64,000 bases of DNA from Brachycybe producta (Eukaryota > Arthropoda > Diplopoda > Playtdesmida > Andrognathidae): the NCBI GenBank assembly GCA_036925085.1, contig JAUPFP010000002.1, positions 12,680,100-12,744,099 on the forward strand, written 5' to 3'. The position numbers were made by a program, and so were the translations under genes. Positions within the stretch are counted from its first letter, which is position 1; each line of letters begins with the position of its first letter. Below, piece after piece: positions 11,342-22,355 of this stretch. The notes below the pieces were generated by a model. The model was not told the origin of the DNA. It did not search any database and worked only from the letters and a program-made list of their open reading frames with translations.

Positions 11342-12952
11342 ATGCTTAAAGTGGTGGACAGCGGTGGACATCAGAGGAGGTCAACAGCAGCAACAACAGC
11401 TCCTGCCGTAGTCAATATGTGTAGTAGTAGACCTAATACTCAATTACATTCAAATTCTACAAAAAACAATTCCGGACTTCACTCGGGGTTTTCAATCCGA
11501 AATCTGTTAAGATCGGATCATCCTCGAAGTCCAAGTCCGGTGGCCGAAACAGATGAAGACGAAGAAATCGATGAAGAGATGGGTAACAGCGGCAGTGATA
11601 AAGACTTAGACGTGGACAGGTCATCATCGCCTGAAGATGACCACTTCTGTGCTGGACGAAGAATCGCAAGTTTACATAGGACATCAGGTGACGAATCCGA
11701 AGAAGAATTAGATCTTGATTCTTCTTCTTCGGAGATTAAAAAATTAAATAATAATAACGATGATGATGCAGATACCGAAACAGGTGAGTGTCGGACAACA
11801 CCGACTAAAAACGAAAAAGAATCTAACGAAACAACGATAAAGAAAAATGACGGTGATGGAGTGAAAAAGAAGAACGAAAAACCTCCGTTCAGTTACAACG
11901 CACTCATTATGATGGCCATTCGTCAGAGTCCCGAAAAAAGACTCACTCTGAACGGCATTTACGAATTCATCATGAAAAACTTTCCTTATTATCGAGAGAA
12001 CAAACAAGGTTGGCAAAATTCCATCCGACACAACCTGAGTCTCAACAAGTGTTTCGTTAAAGTGCCCCGACATTACGACGATCCGGGTAAGGGTAACTAC
12101 TGGATGCTCGATCCGTCAAGCGACGACGTTTTCATCGGAGGAACGACAGGCAAACTTCGTCGTCGTTCGACGGCCGTTTCCAGGAGTCGCCTGGCCGCTT
12201 TTAAGCGTTCGGTTGCAGCTGTTGGTTACTCGGGTATGTTGGGTGCATTTCATCCCGCGGCTGCGGCTGCTGCAGCTGCCGCCGCTGCAGCCGCCTCTTC
12301 GGACAAACAAGGTGTGTCGAATGCTGGTCATCATCACTCGCTGCTATGGTCAATGCCTTCACCGTTGGCGTCACTCTGTTCACCGGTAGGTTCCTTGTAC
12401 CGTTATTCATCCTCCCCCATGTATCCGTTTGGAGCAAGTCTTTTAACGGCCGCCGGCCACGGTGTCCATCAAACGGTTAAAACTGTTCTCCCTCCGTGTA
12501 CGACGACGGCCGGAGTCCCTGCGGGATTCGGCGTCGATCGCCTCATCGGTGGAGTGCCATCGGGAGCCCATGCCCATGGACCCAACAACGAGAATCTCGT
12601 GCGGTCTCAACAGAATCCCTATTCGAATGCTGGACTTGGGTCGTGCGGTTATCTTTTCTCTCAACTAACGGCCCATGGACACCCTACTCATCATCCACAC
12701 CCTCACGCCCATCAACATGGACATCAGTCGACGACATCGCCGTGTGATCTTTACTGTGCTGGGTTACGAACCCTACAAGGTCTTCAGGGATCGGCTTTTA
12801 CAAGGGCCTCTTTGCACCCATCGACAGGGGGCACGGTTCTTGTTCAAAGTCAGCCCTGTACCACACCACCCACTTCATCGTCATCTTCATCACCAGCCGA
12901 ATCTCATCACTCTATGTACAAACCAGTACAAATGGTGGCCCGACCGAGCTGA
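11342..12952 (+). CDS. FoxG: Forkhead box G transcription factor, intronless coding region
   Basis: Predicted nuclear DNA-binding protein of 536 residues. The forkhead domain spans about residues 180-275. It starts [20 protein letters not shown], carries the recognition-helix text [20 protein letters not shown], and ends with wing 2 and the FoxG-typical [15 protein letters not shown]; from memory this is essentially identical to vertebrate FOXG1. The following [10 protein letters not shown] segment and a later VDRL also fit FoxG. FSIRNLL (residues 50-56) is an eh1-type Groucho/TLE docking motif, so a repressor role is inferred. Other visible parts are acidic runs (69-80 and about 110-160), 13 alanines (306-318), a His-rich stretch (445-461) and a Ser run near the C-terminus. 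Length is close to human FOXG1 (489 aa). The frame opens just upstream without an ATG, so I start at the first ATG (G at -3); Met26 at 11417, with A at -3, is an alternative. FoxG genes pattern the anterior neural territory in bilaterians. No intron breaks the frame. Confidence 0.97.
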   Translation: MLKVVDSGGHQRRSTAATTAPAVVNMCSSRPNTQLHSNSTKNNSGLHSGFSIRNLLRSDHPRSPSPVAETDEDEEIDEEMGNSGSDKDLDVDRSSSPEDDHFCAGRRIASLHRTSGDESEEELDLDSSSSEIKKLNNNNDDDADTETGECRTTPTKNEKESNETTIKKNDGDGVKKKNEKPPFSYNALIMMAIRQSPEKRLTLNGIYEFIMKNFPYYRENKQGWQNSIRHNLSLNKCFVKVPRHYDDPGKGNYWMLDPSSDDVFIGGTTGKLRRRSTAVSRSRLAAFKRSVAAVGYSGMLGAFHPAAAAAAAAAAAAASSDKQGVSNAGHHHSLLWSMPSPLASLCSPVGSLYRYSSSPMYPFGASLLTAAGHGVHQTVKTVLPPCTTTAGVPAGFGVDRLIGGVPSGAHAHGPNNENLVRSQQNPYSNAGLGSCGYLFSQLTAHGHPTHHPHPHAHQHGHQSTTSPCDLYCAGLRTLQGLQGSAFTRASLHPSTGGTVLVQSQPCTTPPTSSSSSSPAESHHSMYKPVQMVARPS

Positions 12953-13549
12953 TCGATCGAGGACAACTCTTAATTAAGAGAAAAACAATTGATTGACCTC
13001 ATGACCTGTGCATGCCCCCCTTCTTCTTGTGTCCATTTCTCTTTTAAAAATTCGTATACATATTAATTATGTGCGCATGGACAAATATAAGTGTGTATAG
13101 ATGTGATTTTCTTCTTAAAGGGCACACTGGACACACAGCTGGGGATTATTGCATGATTGGGGGTGGTATAGGAGGCGCCACAGGTGTTCCGTCCAAAAAA
13201 AAAACCAGCAAAAACGACGACTTAAAATATGTAGGTCAGTAAATTTCTCAAAAAGTGAAATGACCATGTCCTATGTATTTCAAATGTATCTTGGCTAATT
13301 AGGCTATATTATTAATTATAACTTGTGTTCTTGTGGTCAAGAGTTGCTGTTCTAAGGACAAGTAAGTGTGTTTGGGGAGGGCGAAAGGGAAAAGGGGGGG
13401 GGTTTCAATGTAATTGGTCATCTTAAATGTTATCATTGGGCCTACCTCTGCTGCAGGACATTTCAATAGTAGAAATGGGAAATAACACAAATTTTGAAAC
13501 CTTGTAAATAATAAAAAAAATTTCGACTGTGAATTTCTTGTGTAATAAA
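12953..13549 (+). terminator. FoxG 3' UTR with two candidate poly(A) signals
   Basis: After the TGA, the first AATAAA lies at 13510-13515 and a second at 13544-13549, followed by a T/GT-rich stretch at about 13558-13600 that could act as the downstream element. This gives a 3' UTR of roughly 560-620 bases. No coding signal is seen between stop and signals. The nearest transposon-like element begins at 13751. Confidence 0.5.
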
Positions 13550-13750
13550 AAATTCCCTTTTTTTTTATAAAGAATTCTGAGGTTTTTTTTTATTTTGTGT
13601 TTGGGGCCATATTTAATTTAATTTAATTTAATTCAACCTTATTTAGTTTAGTTTTTTCTTAAGTAAAAACGTAATTTTTTCTTATCCGTGTAAACGGGGC
13701 TTTTAGTTGCATATATATATAGATCGGAGGCGACTTTTTGGTTACTTTTA

Positions 13751-14055
13751 GGGTCGATTTCACACGGAAAACTTTGTGACACCACATAAAATGGTCGTTC
13801 TTACTTGACCATTGATTGTGTTTTTTTCTTCACTGTAGTGGCAAAGAGCGGTCAAGTAATACCCACAAAGGGCGACAATCGCCTGTTATTCAATAATGAT
13901 CATTGATCAAGATCATACTAAGTTTAGCCTCGTAACGACAACAAGCCATATCTTTGAATGGTTTTTTCTTTACACTAGCAACCGAGTGGTTCATGTGAAG
14001 CACACTTTGTGGTACTATTTCGTGGCAATACGAAGTGATCCGTTTAAAGCCGACC
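13751..14055. mobile_element. ~305-bp MITE with TTA target duplication (Harbinger-like)
   Basis: The left end GGGTCGATTTCACACGGA and the complement of the right end, GGTCGGCTTTAAACGGA, are imperfect TIRs. TTA flanks both (left 13748-13750, right 14056-14058). Internal pairs such as CTTTGTG with CACAAAG strengthen the foldback. It lies just downstream of the FoxG 3' UTR. Confidence 0.55.
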
Positions 14056-14164
14056 TTAATGATTTATAGAACTTTGGTAGATCAGTCTCCATCAACATTT
14101 AAGTCGTAGATTAACTGACGATTAATTGTATTCTTACTATATATTCTTAGGGTTGTTTCTCTTA

Positions 14165-14330
14165 TTATACTAAGTCAAAGGCAGTGCTAAACTCAAGAAC
14201 CTTTGATAGAAACTTTCATTTCAAATTTGATGTGTTATTTGCAACTTTAGCTCTTACCTTTGACTTTGCAATCACTGAGAATACGGCCCTTGACGACTGC
14301 TTAAGTCAAAGGTAGAGCTAAACTCATCCA
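14165..14330. repeat. Short inverted-repeat element
   Basis: AAGTCAAAGGCAGTGCTAAA at about 14171 recurs as AAGTCAAAGGTAGAGCTAAA at about 14304, with a complementary block TTTAGCTCTTACCTTTGACT between (about 14246-14265). The three blocks make alternative hairpins. No end or TSD defined. Confidence 0.5.
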
Positions 14331-14387
14331 CTTTTTACCTGAAACCCATGTGTTTAAAAGGTTTTGAATTTAGCACAAGTACACTTA

Positions 14388-14485
14388 GTACGAATGCCGT
14401 GTTTATAGTTGGCATTTCACGATAATGTTCACTCGGAGAAGGAATATATATGTTGATCGGAAATGAAGACTATAAACGTGGTTTC
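14388..14485. repeat. Family H MITE (copy 1)
   Basis: Ends GCCGTGTTTATAGTTGGCAT and GACTATAAACGTGGTTTC pair with each other, as in the copy at 22241-22355. About 100 bp with little interior. Likely non-autonomous DNA transposon. Confidence 0.55.
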
Positions 14486-15084
14486 AATACTTAAAATTCT
14501 AAAAATGCACGCAGTTGCAGAATTCTCAGAGGGACCAACAACAACAACAATTAATTGCTTTGAGGGTTCAAAAGGCTCAACAGTTGTTTTCTCAAAACCA
14601 CATATGGGTAAAACAGGCCCTCGAGTCTTTCGATGGGCTTTTATGGTAAATACCTTTGTATACCCGGTATATACCCAATAGTGGTAAATTGGTAATTCTT
14701 CTATAATGTATATGGTCTTAAGTGTTTAGGGCCATAAAAACAAACGTTTGTGGTTTTATACTATAAATTAACTTATATAATGGATCTCTTTAGTTTGTGT
14801 GTCAGAAGGACCTAAAACCACAAAACTAATCGGATTCTCTCCCTCTCTCTATATATATATAAAAGAAACTAACATTTCATAATCAGATTTATAAAAAAAA
14901 ACCATAGTCAAAGTTGAATTTACTTTAAAAAAATGAACATTTTTGATTAATCAGATATAAAAGCTCATAAAAAATTATATTGAACAAATTACGAATAAAG
15001 GCCCCTTTGTCATAACTGTTGTTATTAACTTATTAGGCTTTTTTCCTCCCCAAATATGTTAAGATTTGGAATTTATTTATGCTG

Positions 15085-15645
15085 TCTTTCAGAAGATTTA
15101 AATTAAACAGTAACTGCAAAGTGTTTAAGAAACTAGAAAGGTAGCTCAATCGCTTAAGGCTATTTTCATGTTGATATCATTCAAAATAAACGTTTTATAG
15201 ATAAAAAAGAAATTGGAATCAAACACATAAAATACCCTTAAAGTGATTGAGCTACCCTTCTAGTTTCTTAAACACTTTGCAGTTTATCCTGAAAGATAGA
15301 ATAACCAGAATTTATTGTTCATTTTTAATTTATACTCTTTGAGTTATTCTGTGTTTCAGAACAGTAAATAGAAATTGAAAGTGTGTTAGAAACTAGAACA
15401 GTAATTAAATTACTTAATAGTACTTTTATTTTGATAGATATGTTTCAAATTAAATTTTTTTTTTTAAAAAATGAGCTTTATATGTCATTTTGAAAGATAG
15501 CAAAATATGAAAATACCCTTTAGTGATGCTATATACCCTTCTAGTTTTTTTTACACATTCAAGTTTCACTTTATTTTGCACCTGAAAGACAGAATACTGT
15601 AATCAGGGTTTGTGAGGCCCCTCTGTTTACACTTTTAAAACCACC
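15085..15645. repeat. Two adjacent family A MITE copies
   Basis: The first copy (about 15085-15320) has well-kept arms AGAAACTAGAAAGGTAGCTC and GAGCTACCCTTCTAGTTTC. The second (about 15345-15645) has weaker arms but keeps TTGCACCTGAAAGACAGAAT and the right terminus CACTTTTAAAACCACCTT. They follow each other in the same orientation with about 25 bp between them. Confidence 0.8.
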
Positions 15646-16240
15646 TTGGAGTGCATCATGTGTATTTATTTTGAGGTGTTGCGTGTGTTTTTTTAATTTT
15701 GTGCAAAATCAACAACAACATTGAAAATATTTTATTTCTCCACAATATTAACACATGGATATTAAAAAATATACACCACATAAGTTAATATGGAAAATAC
15801 AGAATTTGTTCATTTCACACTTTAATTTTTTTTTTATTTAAAGAAAAACCTTAACTGCTTAAATAATGTTCTTATTATATTTTGAATAATTTAGATTTTT
15901 AATTGGAATTTTGATTTTTGTTTTCTATATGTAAAACACAAACACACAGCTGTGAACCTAATATAAGTATAGGCCAGGCTTAGGCCTATTATATATATAA
16001 TGAATTTATAACACCTAACAAACACAACCACGAATGATAATGATGATGATGAGGGATATATATATATAAGGTAGAACCTTATAATAATAATAATAATCAT
16101 CATCTTTTATATATTACTGTATATCGCCGTCACCCTTTAACGACTTGTTTTGCCCAAGTGTAAATGGGGCTTCACAACGCCCAAACAGATTTATTACTAC
16201 TATATATTATATTATATATAGTAGGCCTATAGGCATATAT

Positions 16241-16241
<1 letters not shown>

Positions 16242-16309
<68 letters not shown>
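16242..16309. repeat. (AT)n microsatellite
   Basis: About 34 uninterrupted AT units. The overlapping Tyr-Ile open frames on both strands are products of this repeat. Confidence 0.95.
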
Positions 16310-16312
<3 letters not shown>

Positions 16313-16664
16313 AAGTATATAAATGTAGTACTATAGTCACCATCACCACCACACCTGCACAATCAGTAAAAACAAAACACAATTCTTTGCAATTATACTC
16401 CATTTGTATTGATATATATAAACAGGGATTGTAAAGGGGTGGGGGGGGGGAACCCTCAAAACATCCCAACCCCCCAATCATATATTTATTAATCAATCAC
16501 TGTCTTTTTTTTATTGTCGCCATTGATTTTTATTCTTGATATCTATTCACTTTTAACAATTTCACTTAAAGTGTTTTTATAAACAGCTGATGATAATCAA
16601 ATTCTGGTTAGTCTGATTTTTTTAAGAAGAAGAAAACAAACATCAATAAGACGAAAAAAAAAAA

Positions 16665-17435
16665 CTTTGAAAGTTTTTTTTTTAGAAACTAGAATGGTAA
16701 CTGAACCACTTAAAGGTTATTTTCAATGTTATTTTTTTAAAATATATATTTTTAAAGACAAAGTTTTTAAAAACATTGTCTACTTAAAATTATAAAATTA
16801 TAAAATAAGCTTTGTTTTATGTTAGTTTTTGTGAAAAATGACCCATCTTCAAGTAATATATTACTTAAAAATGGGTCATTTTTCATAAAAACTAACAAAA
16901 AAATTTGTTAAAAGACATCAATGAATAAATAATATCCGTAAGTGATTCAACTATACCGTTCTAGTTTCTAAAACACTTTAAAGTTTTTCTTAAACTTGTT
17001 TTAAAGTGCAAAACGGTGCCCTTTGAACTTTGGTTATTCTGTTTTTTTTTATTAGCAAAATTAAAGAGAAACTAGAATGTGCTTTAGATACTAGAAAGAT
17101 ACGAAATCCCCTTTTAAAAGGGATCATCCTTTCCTAGTTTTGAACTCTTGTTTATTCTGTTAATCACGAGCAACAGGAATTGAAAGTATTTTAGATACTA
17201 GAAAGAACAGCTCAATCACTTAAGGACATATTTTAATGTTGATATCTTTCAAAATAAAACTTTTTTTTTTATAAACAGAAATTAAAATCTACTTTAAGAT
17301 TTTATTTTTCAAACACAAATAATGTGTCCCTTCTAGTTTTCTAAAACAGCTTTCTAGTTTCTCTTCGATTTTTCATCTCCTGAAAGACAGAATTAATGTT
17401 CGAGAGGCGCCGTTTACACTTTAAAAACCACCTTA
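16665..17435. repeat. Cluster of family A MITE copies, one with a long internal hairpin
   Basis: Copy at about 16665-17040, a deletion derivative at about 17041-17142, and a fuller copy at 17143-17435 ending GCCGTTTACACTTTAAAAAC before CACC and TTA. The first copy's centre (16820-16897) is a hairpin: GTTAGTTTTTGTGAAAAATG pairs with CATTTTTCATAAAAACTAAC. Confidence 0.75.
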
Positions 17436-17882
17436 AAGAGGAAATTTTAAAAAGTATTACAGACAAGTGAGAGAGAATAGAGTTGTTTGTTATTTTCGGT
17501 TTTGACCTACGACGACAAATATATTTCCTATAATCTATATTATTGGGTATAGATAGAGATAGACAGATACACAAAATTGGACGGGTGTAGTTGAAGTAAG
17601 CACACAACACACAAGTGGAACTTGTTTTTCAAGCCTAATTATGAGACTTTTAAAAAAGGTGGGAAAAATTTCGTCTCCATCCTTCGTATCTCTTTCAATA
17701 TATCTGTCATTTGTGCGTCGTCCATTTAACACACAGTAGTCATCAAGTAGCCCCCATTGTTTATCACCTTAGAATTAGATACAGGATGACAAAAAAAAAA
17801 GTAATCATCACAGTTTTTTTTTTGGGGGATTGTTTATGAAGAGAACCAACAAAACATGTTATAAAAATTGAAAAATAATGTC

Positions 17883-18636
17883 TAAAGCCCCGTTTTCACG
17901 ATCATAGTTGTCACGATAGTTGCTGTTATGAGAGTAACAACTATCGCGAGAACTATCATCGTGAAAACCACATGATAGTCACTATCACACTGTTGCGATA
18001 GCACTATTACAACTATCTCGTTTGACTAGATAGTTGATAGTACTGTCGCGATAGTAATAGTTGTTGCGTGACCGCCTCTTGTAGAGAAATATCCACTTTG
18101 TAGGGAAATTTGTCTTCTGGAGAGAGAGAGAGAGGCAACTCTGTTGTTGACTCAATAACATCTAGTGAAGTAAGACGTCACACTGTCATGTGACAGAACT
18201 ATCACCGTTACTTCAAGACGTGTAGACAGTTGCTATCGTGAGAGTGAACTATCGCAACTTTCATGACAGTTAAAGCTTGGTTTTCACGGCGATAGTTTTC
18301 TCTTGAGAGTAGCTGTCATGAAAGTTATGATAGTTCACTCATGATAGCAACTGTCTACACGTCTTGAAGTAACGTGAGAGTTCTGTCATGACTGTGTGAC
18401 GTCTACTTCACAGGATATCATTGAGTCAACGACAGTGTTGCCTCTCTCTCTCTTTCCCTACAAGTGGGGGTCACACAATAACTATTACTATCGCAAGAGT
18501 GTGCGATAGTGACTATCATGTGGTTTTCACGATGACAGTTCTCGTGATAGTTGCTGCTCTCATGACAACAACTATCGTGAAAACGGGGTTTTACTCTAAC
18601 GATAGAACTAACTGTCGCCGTGAAAACGTCGCTTAA
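17883..18636. mobile_element. Family F inverted dimer, ~750-bp palindrome
   Basis: Two ~370-bp units lie head to head around about 18271. Each arm has the same order: GTTTTCACGAT end, many ACTATCG/CGATAGT words, AGTAATAGTTNTTG, a GA-run block, TTGACTCAAT, GACGTCACAC, CTTCAAGACGTGTAGACAGT. The outer ends are TAAAGCCCCGTTTTCACGAT and a right end whose complement is TTAAGCGACGTTTTCACGG. TAA sits outside AGCC on the left and outside CGCT on the right, as in PIF/Harbinger elements. No coding frame; the small frames here follow the repeat. Confidence 0.8.
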
Positions 18637-19756
18637 CAAATGGTCACCTCCATTGCGTTCGCAAATCTGCGCTCTAAAAGAGGAAATTTTGCAGAACTTC
18701 AAACAGCATCTTGACAGGGATTTACCCGATTTCTTCAATTATTTTGGCATTATCAGGCTTATTTGCATATTCTCGTTCCTTCATCCAATAAGGCGTCCCG
18801 CGAAATTTGTTTGTCTTCCTGGCTGTGTGCACAGCAGAACCCATTTTGTTGAAGCCAAAGTTACGCGTTCTCGTGACAGAAGAAATTCCTCATTTACTCT
18901 TCCGTAGCATTTACCGTTAACTGTCTTCCGTATGGCATTCATTACACCCGTTGCGTTTGAACAAATGACTGCACACTGAGGCTTACTTAATCCGATAGTT
19001 GTGTCGACATGTTTTCCTACTACATTATACTTTCAATTGTCTTGTGTTGTGAGATCCCATATTATGTAGTAGGGTGTGAAGCCTGCTTACGAGGACATAC
19101 AGTAATATCGACACTTCTATATCGGAATAAGTGGTGCCGTGTAATAAGCCTCGTTGACGTGTTTCGGCTTAAACATTTAAGTCGCCGACTTATACGGATT
19201 CCAGTTACATGGTTTCGTAGATACACGGTTGCAGTAGTCCTCCTTAAGGCTAGTACAGACCAGTATTTTTTTTTGCGCTACAGTGTTGCAGTGCAGAGTT
19301 CCGAACATTGTTGAAATGTTTCGGGTATGAATCACATCAGTTGCGATTCTGCCCCATAACACTATATCGGGGCTGCTTCGCAACAATGTATCGCAACAAA
19401 GAATCCTGGTGTGTACTAGTTATTAGTACTTATTACAATCGCAAAGTCGCATGGCTCTCTATAAACGCAATAAACTTTAGGAAACCTCCAAAACGAGTTA
19501 ACCGCGCAAGTTGAGAACTTAGTGCACTAAATTTTTCTAACTTTCTATTTCATTTTGAAAAACAAAAATATTTCAAAACAAAATGCGATGATTACTTTCG
19601 TATCACCCTGTATTATGTGTACGCACCTTGTGTATAATAAATAAACAACTAAAATCAAAATATATCACTATATATACAAAGTACTACCAGTTACAAATGT
19701 AATACCAGTCTAGATTATACATGACCATAGCACATAATTAAATATGGCTACCTTTC

Positions 19757-19787
<31 letters not shown>

Positions 19788-21516
19788 AATAATAATCACA
19801 ACAAGAGTGTGTTGTGCGTGTTAGGATGCCCAAAAAAAAATAACACGTGGCGCCTCAAAACCCGTCTTCAAAGGCAACCTCAAAAGAGATAGAAAAACAC
19901 ACACAAAAGTAACTTAAAATTTACTATTTTTTCTCTTTTTCTTAATGAGGCCGATGGAAATTAAGAAATCATTGCCATAGCAAAATGGAAAATGTGTGTA
20001 AATTAAGGCAAGAGACACAAAAAAAAAACTGCTCTGAATCAATATATAAATGGATGTCGTTTATATAGTCATACTCATTATATGTTTAGAAAGAGGAGGA
20101 GGAGGAGGAGGAGGCTAACCCTCATCATCGCCCTCCTTACCATTCTAGACATATAAAGACAGAGAGAGAGAGAGAGAGAGAAACAGATCGTTAATAATAT
20201 ATCATTAAAAAGAACCAGATTTAAGAGAAAAAATGAGTGAGTTTTAAAACTCTTAATTGCCCTCAAAAAAAAAAAGGCAATGCCGACTCTTTAAGACACA
20301 ATTTCAGGTATTTTAAGAATTGCGAGCATGTTTTTCATTTCTCTCTCTCTGTCTTTCTCTCTCTCTCCCTCAAACCCACCCTTAAAATTCACACAGTCTT
20401 CTTTTTTTCATATATAACTTATATGAATGAATATCTTTAGTTTATATCTTTTTTCGTTTTTTACTCATAAACATAATACAAACTTATCTTTTTCTAAATG
20501 TTTCTTTTTCACGCTATAAATTTCAACCTATAAACTGATTGGGAAAAAAAAACGAACACCTTTTTTTCTTACCTGCTTTCTCTCTCTCTCTCTATCTATC
20601 TCTCTCCTCCCTTAAAAAATCCCCTAAAAATCCCTCTCTTTAAAAAGGACATTTTTTTATCACGATAACAGAAGTGAAAAAGAAAAAGAACAAATAAATA
20701 TAATAACATTTTTTTAATATTGTGAATCGGTGAAGATCAAGGGTAAATAGAAAGCGATAATAAATCACTGAAAAAATGTTTCATACACCAATTAATGAGT
20801 ACCAATTAAATTGCAAAATGAACTATATAACATTATATATAATGTACAAGGAAGGTTTAATATTTATTTAACCATTTAAAAAAAATTCATTCATTTTTTT
20901 TTGATATTATAAAAAAGAGCCGCGTTCACACAAAAGACAATTGAGAATTTAAAAAAAATAACATTCTCTCTCTCTCTCTCTCTCTCTTGAGTTTCCATAA
21001 TATATTCAAATATCTACTGTAAGGGCCTCCCCCCCACCTTCTATATATATATGCCTACATATGGTCACACGTTGTCAACTTCATAATGGGCCATATATTA
21101 AACTGAACTTCTCTTTTATGAAAATCCGAACACACCCCTCATAATAATAGGGCTTATACGATTATATAAACCCTGGATTCAGAGAGAGAGAGAGAGAGAG
21201 AGAGACTTTTTTATATGTGAATCTCTCTCTCACTCTTTCTGTTATCATCAATATATATGTACATACAAACCACCATTTGCAACACCTCTTGACCCTTATG
21301 ACCCCATCACAACCAATCACCTCCCCTCTCTCTTCTCTTTATATGTTTCAAAAATCATGATGTATTTTTTTTATACAATGTCCACCATATTGCTTCCCCC
21401 CTCCCTCCCTTATATAGTCCATACATCAAATAACACCATTAGTATCCAATGGTCAAATCTCATCAAACAACCTCTTCACACTTCATTGCATGACAACAAA
21501 TAACATATGTTATCAT
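18637..21516. other. Mostly unassigned, with one foldback and simple repeats
   Basis: About 18640-19540 is less AT-rich than its surroundings and shows no repeat family except a foldback at 19247-19430. Short frames of 60-100 codons occur but no domain is recognisable. Later come a (TCA)n run at about 19759-19785, GA and CT runs at about 20160-20182, 20339-20370, 20579-20605, 20965-20988, 21180-21206, and poly-A tracts. No gene seen. Confidence 0.45.
19247..19430. repeat. Foldback MITE
   Basis: GGCTAGTACAGACCAGTATT at the left pairs with the right end, whose complement reads AACTAGTACACACCAGGATT. GCAGTGTTGC-like inner blocks also pair with GCAACAATGTATCGCAACAA. Clear imperfect inverted repeat of about 60 bp per arm; ends and target site not fixed. 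Confidence 0.55.
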
Positions 21517-21793
21517 TAGGGCTCGGATTTTTATGCATTATCAAAGCAAATATTACTCAATTTCTGGCTCAAGTGCCAATTGTGAAGTAATCATCATCAT
21601 CATTCTCATCGTGCAATTATGCTTTTTCTAATCAAAACGGGTGTTTGGAGGCTAAGATGTCTGGTTGCTATCAATTGAAAAAAAAAACCGTGATTGTTGG
21701 TTGATCTAAAACGGGATTGTAACTTCACAATTTGGCCCTTGGGTTACAAATTGAGAAACAGTTGCTTAATATTGCATAAAAATCCAAGCCCTC
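21517..21793. mobile_element. Family G hAT-like MITE (copy 1), 277 bp
   Basis: Ends TAGGGCTCGGATTTTTATGC and, complemented, GAGGGCTTGGATTTTTATGC. Flanked by GTTATCAT (21509-21516) and GTTATCAC (21794-21801), an 8-bp duplication with one change. Inside, AAGTGCCAATTGTGAAGTAA near the left is partly mirrored by TAACTTCACAATTTGGCCC near the right. An 8-bp TSD points to the hAT superfamily. Confidence 0.75.
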
Positions 21794-22240
21794 GTTATCA
21801 CTTCTTTATTTGCAACTTATATACGGAGTTGCAGATGGTGAAAAAGGTTCGATTGCAATAGCCACTGATAGTCTAAGCGTTGATCACACTGTATGCTAGA
21901 TTTGCAGCAAGATTTTTACTGCAATAAACTGTGATTGCATAAAGTGTAATATATTTTTGGCAAGACTTGTAAGAATGTTCTTTGTCACACCAATTTCTAA
22001 AAAAGGGCAAAACGCTTATCTTTATGTATTTTTTTTCCAAAGTGACTAATAAATTGTGTAAGATTTACAGCAATATTTGTCTTATTTATACTGCAATAAA
22101 TTTTGCTGTAAATATTGCATGTGTGATTACAGCTATATAGGGAATTCAGATACCATGCCGCGTTTATAGAACATGTTTCACAATCACCGTCTATATGTGG
22201 TATGATGGACACATGTCAAATGGTACAATATACCACTTTA

Positions 22241-22355
22241 TATTAAATTTATAGTTCGGCATTTCACGATTTCATCTTCTCAGTGTATTTAAAATGTAGT
22301 ATATAAAGCTAAAAGAGAAAAGACATCGTGAAATGCCGACTATAAACGTGGCATT
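22241..22355. repeat. Family H MITE (copy 2)
   Basis: ATAGTTCGGCATTTCACGAT at the left and ATCGTGAAATGCCGACTATA at the right are near-complements, giving a foldback of about 115 bp with a short AT-rich centre. Same family as 14388-14485. Confidence 0.7.

Noticed and set aside
11744-12073. Antisense 109-codon frame under the forkhead domain
   Set aside because: It is a shadow of the FoxG frame with no domain of its own.
18620-18907. 95-codon frame beginning at the edge of the family F dimer
   Set aside because: Starts within the transposon end and has no recognisable domain; a transposase remnant could not be shown.
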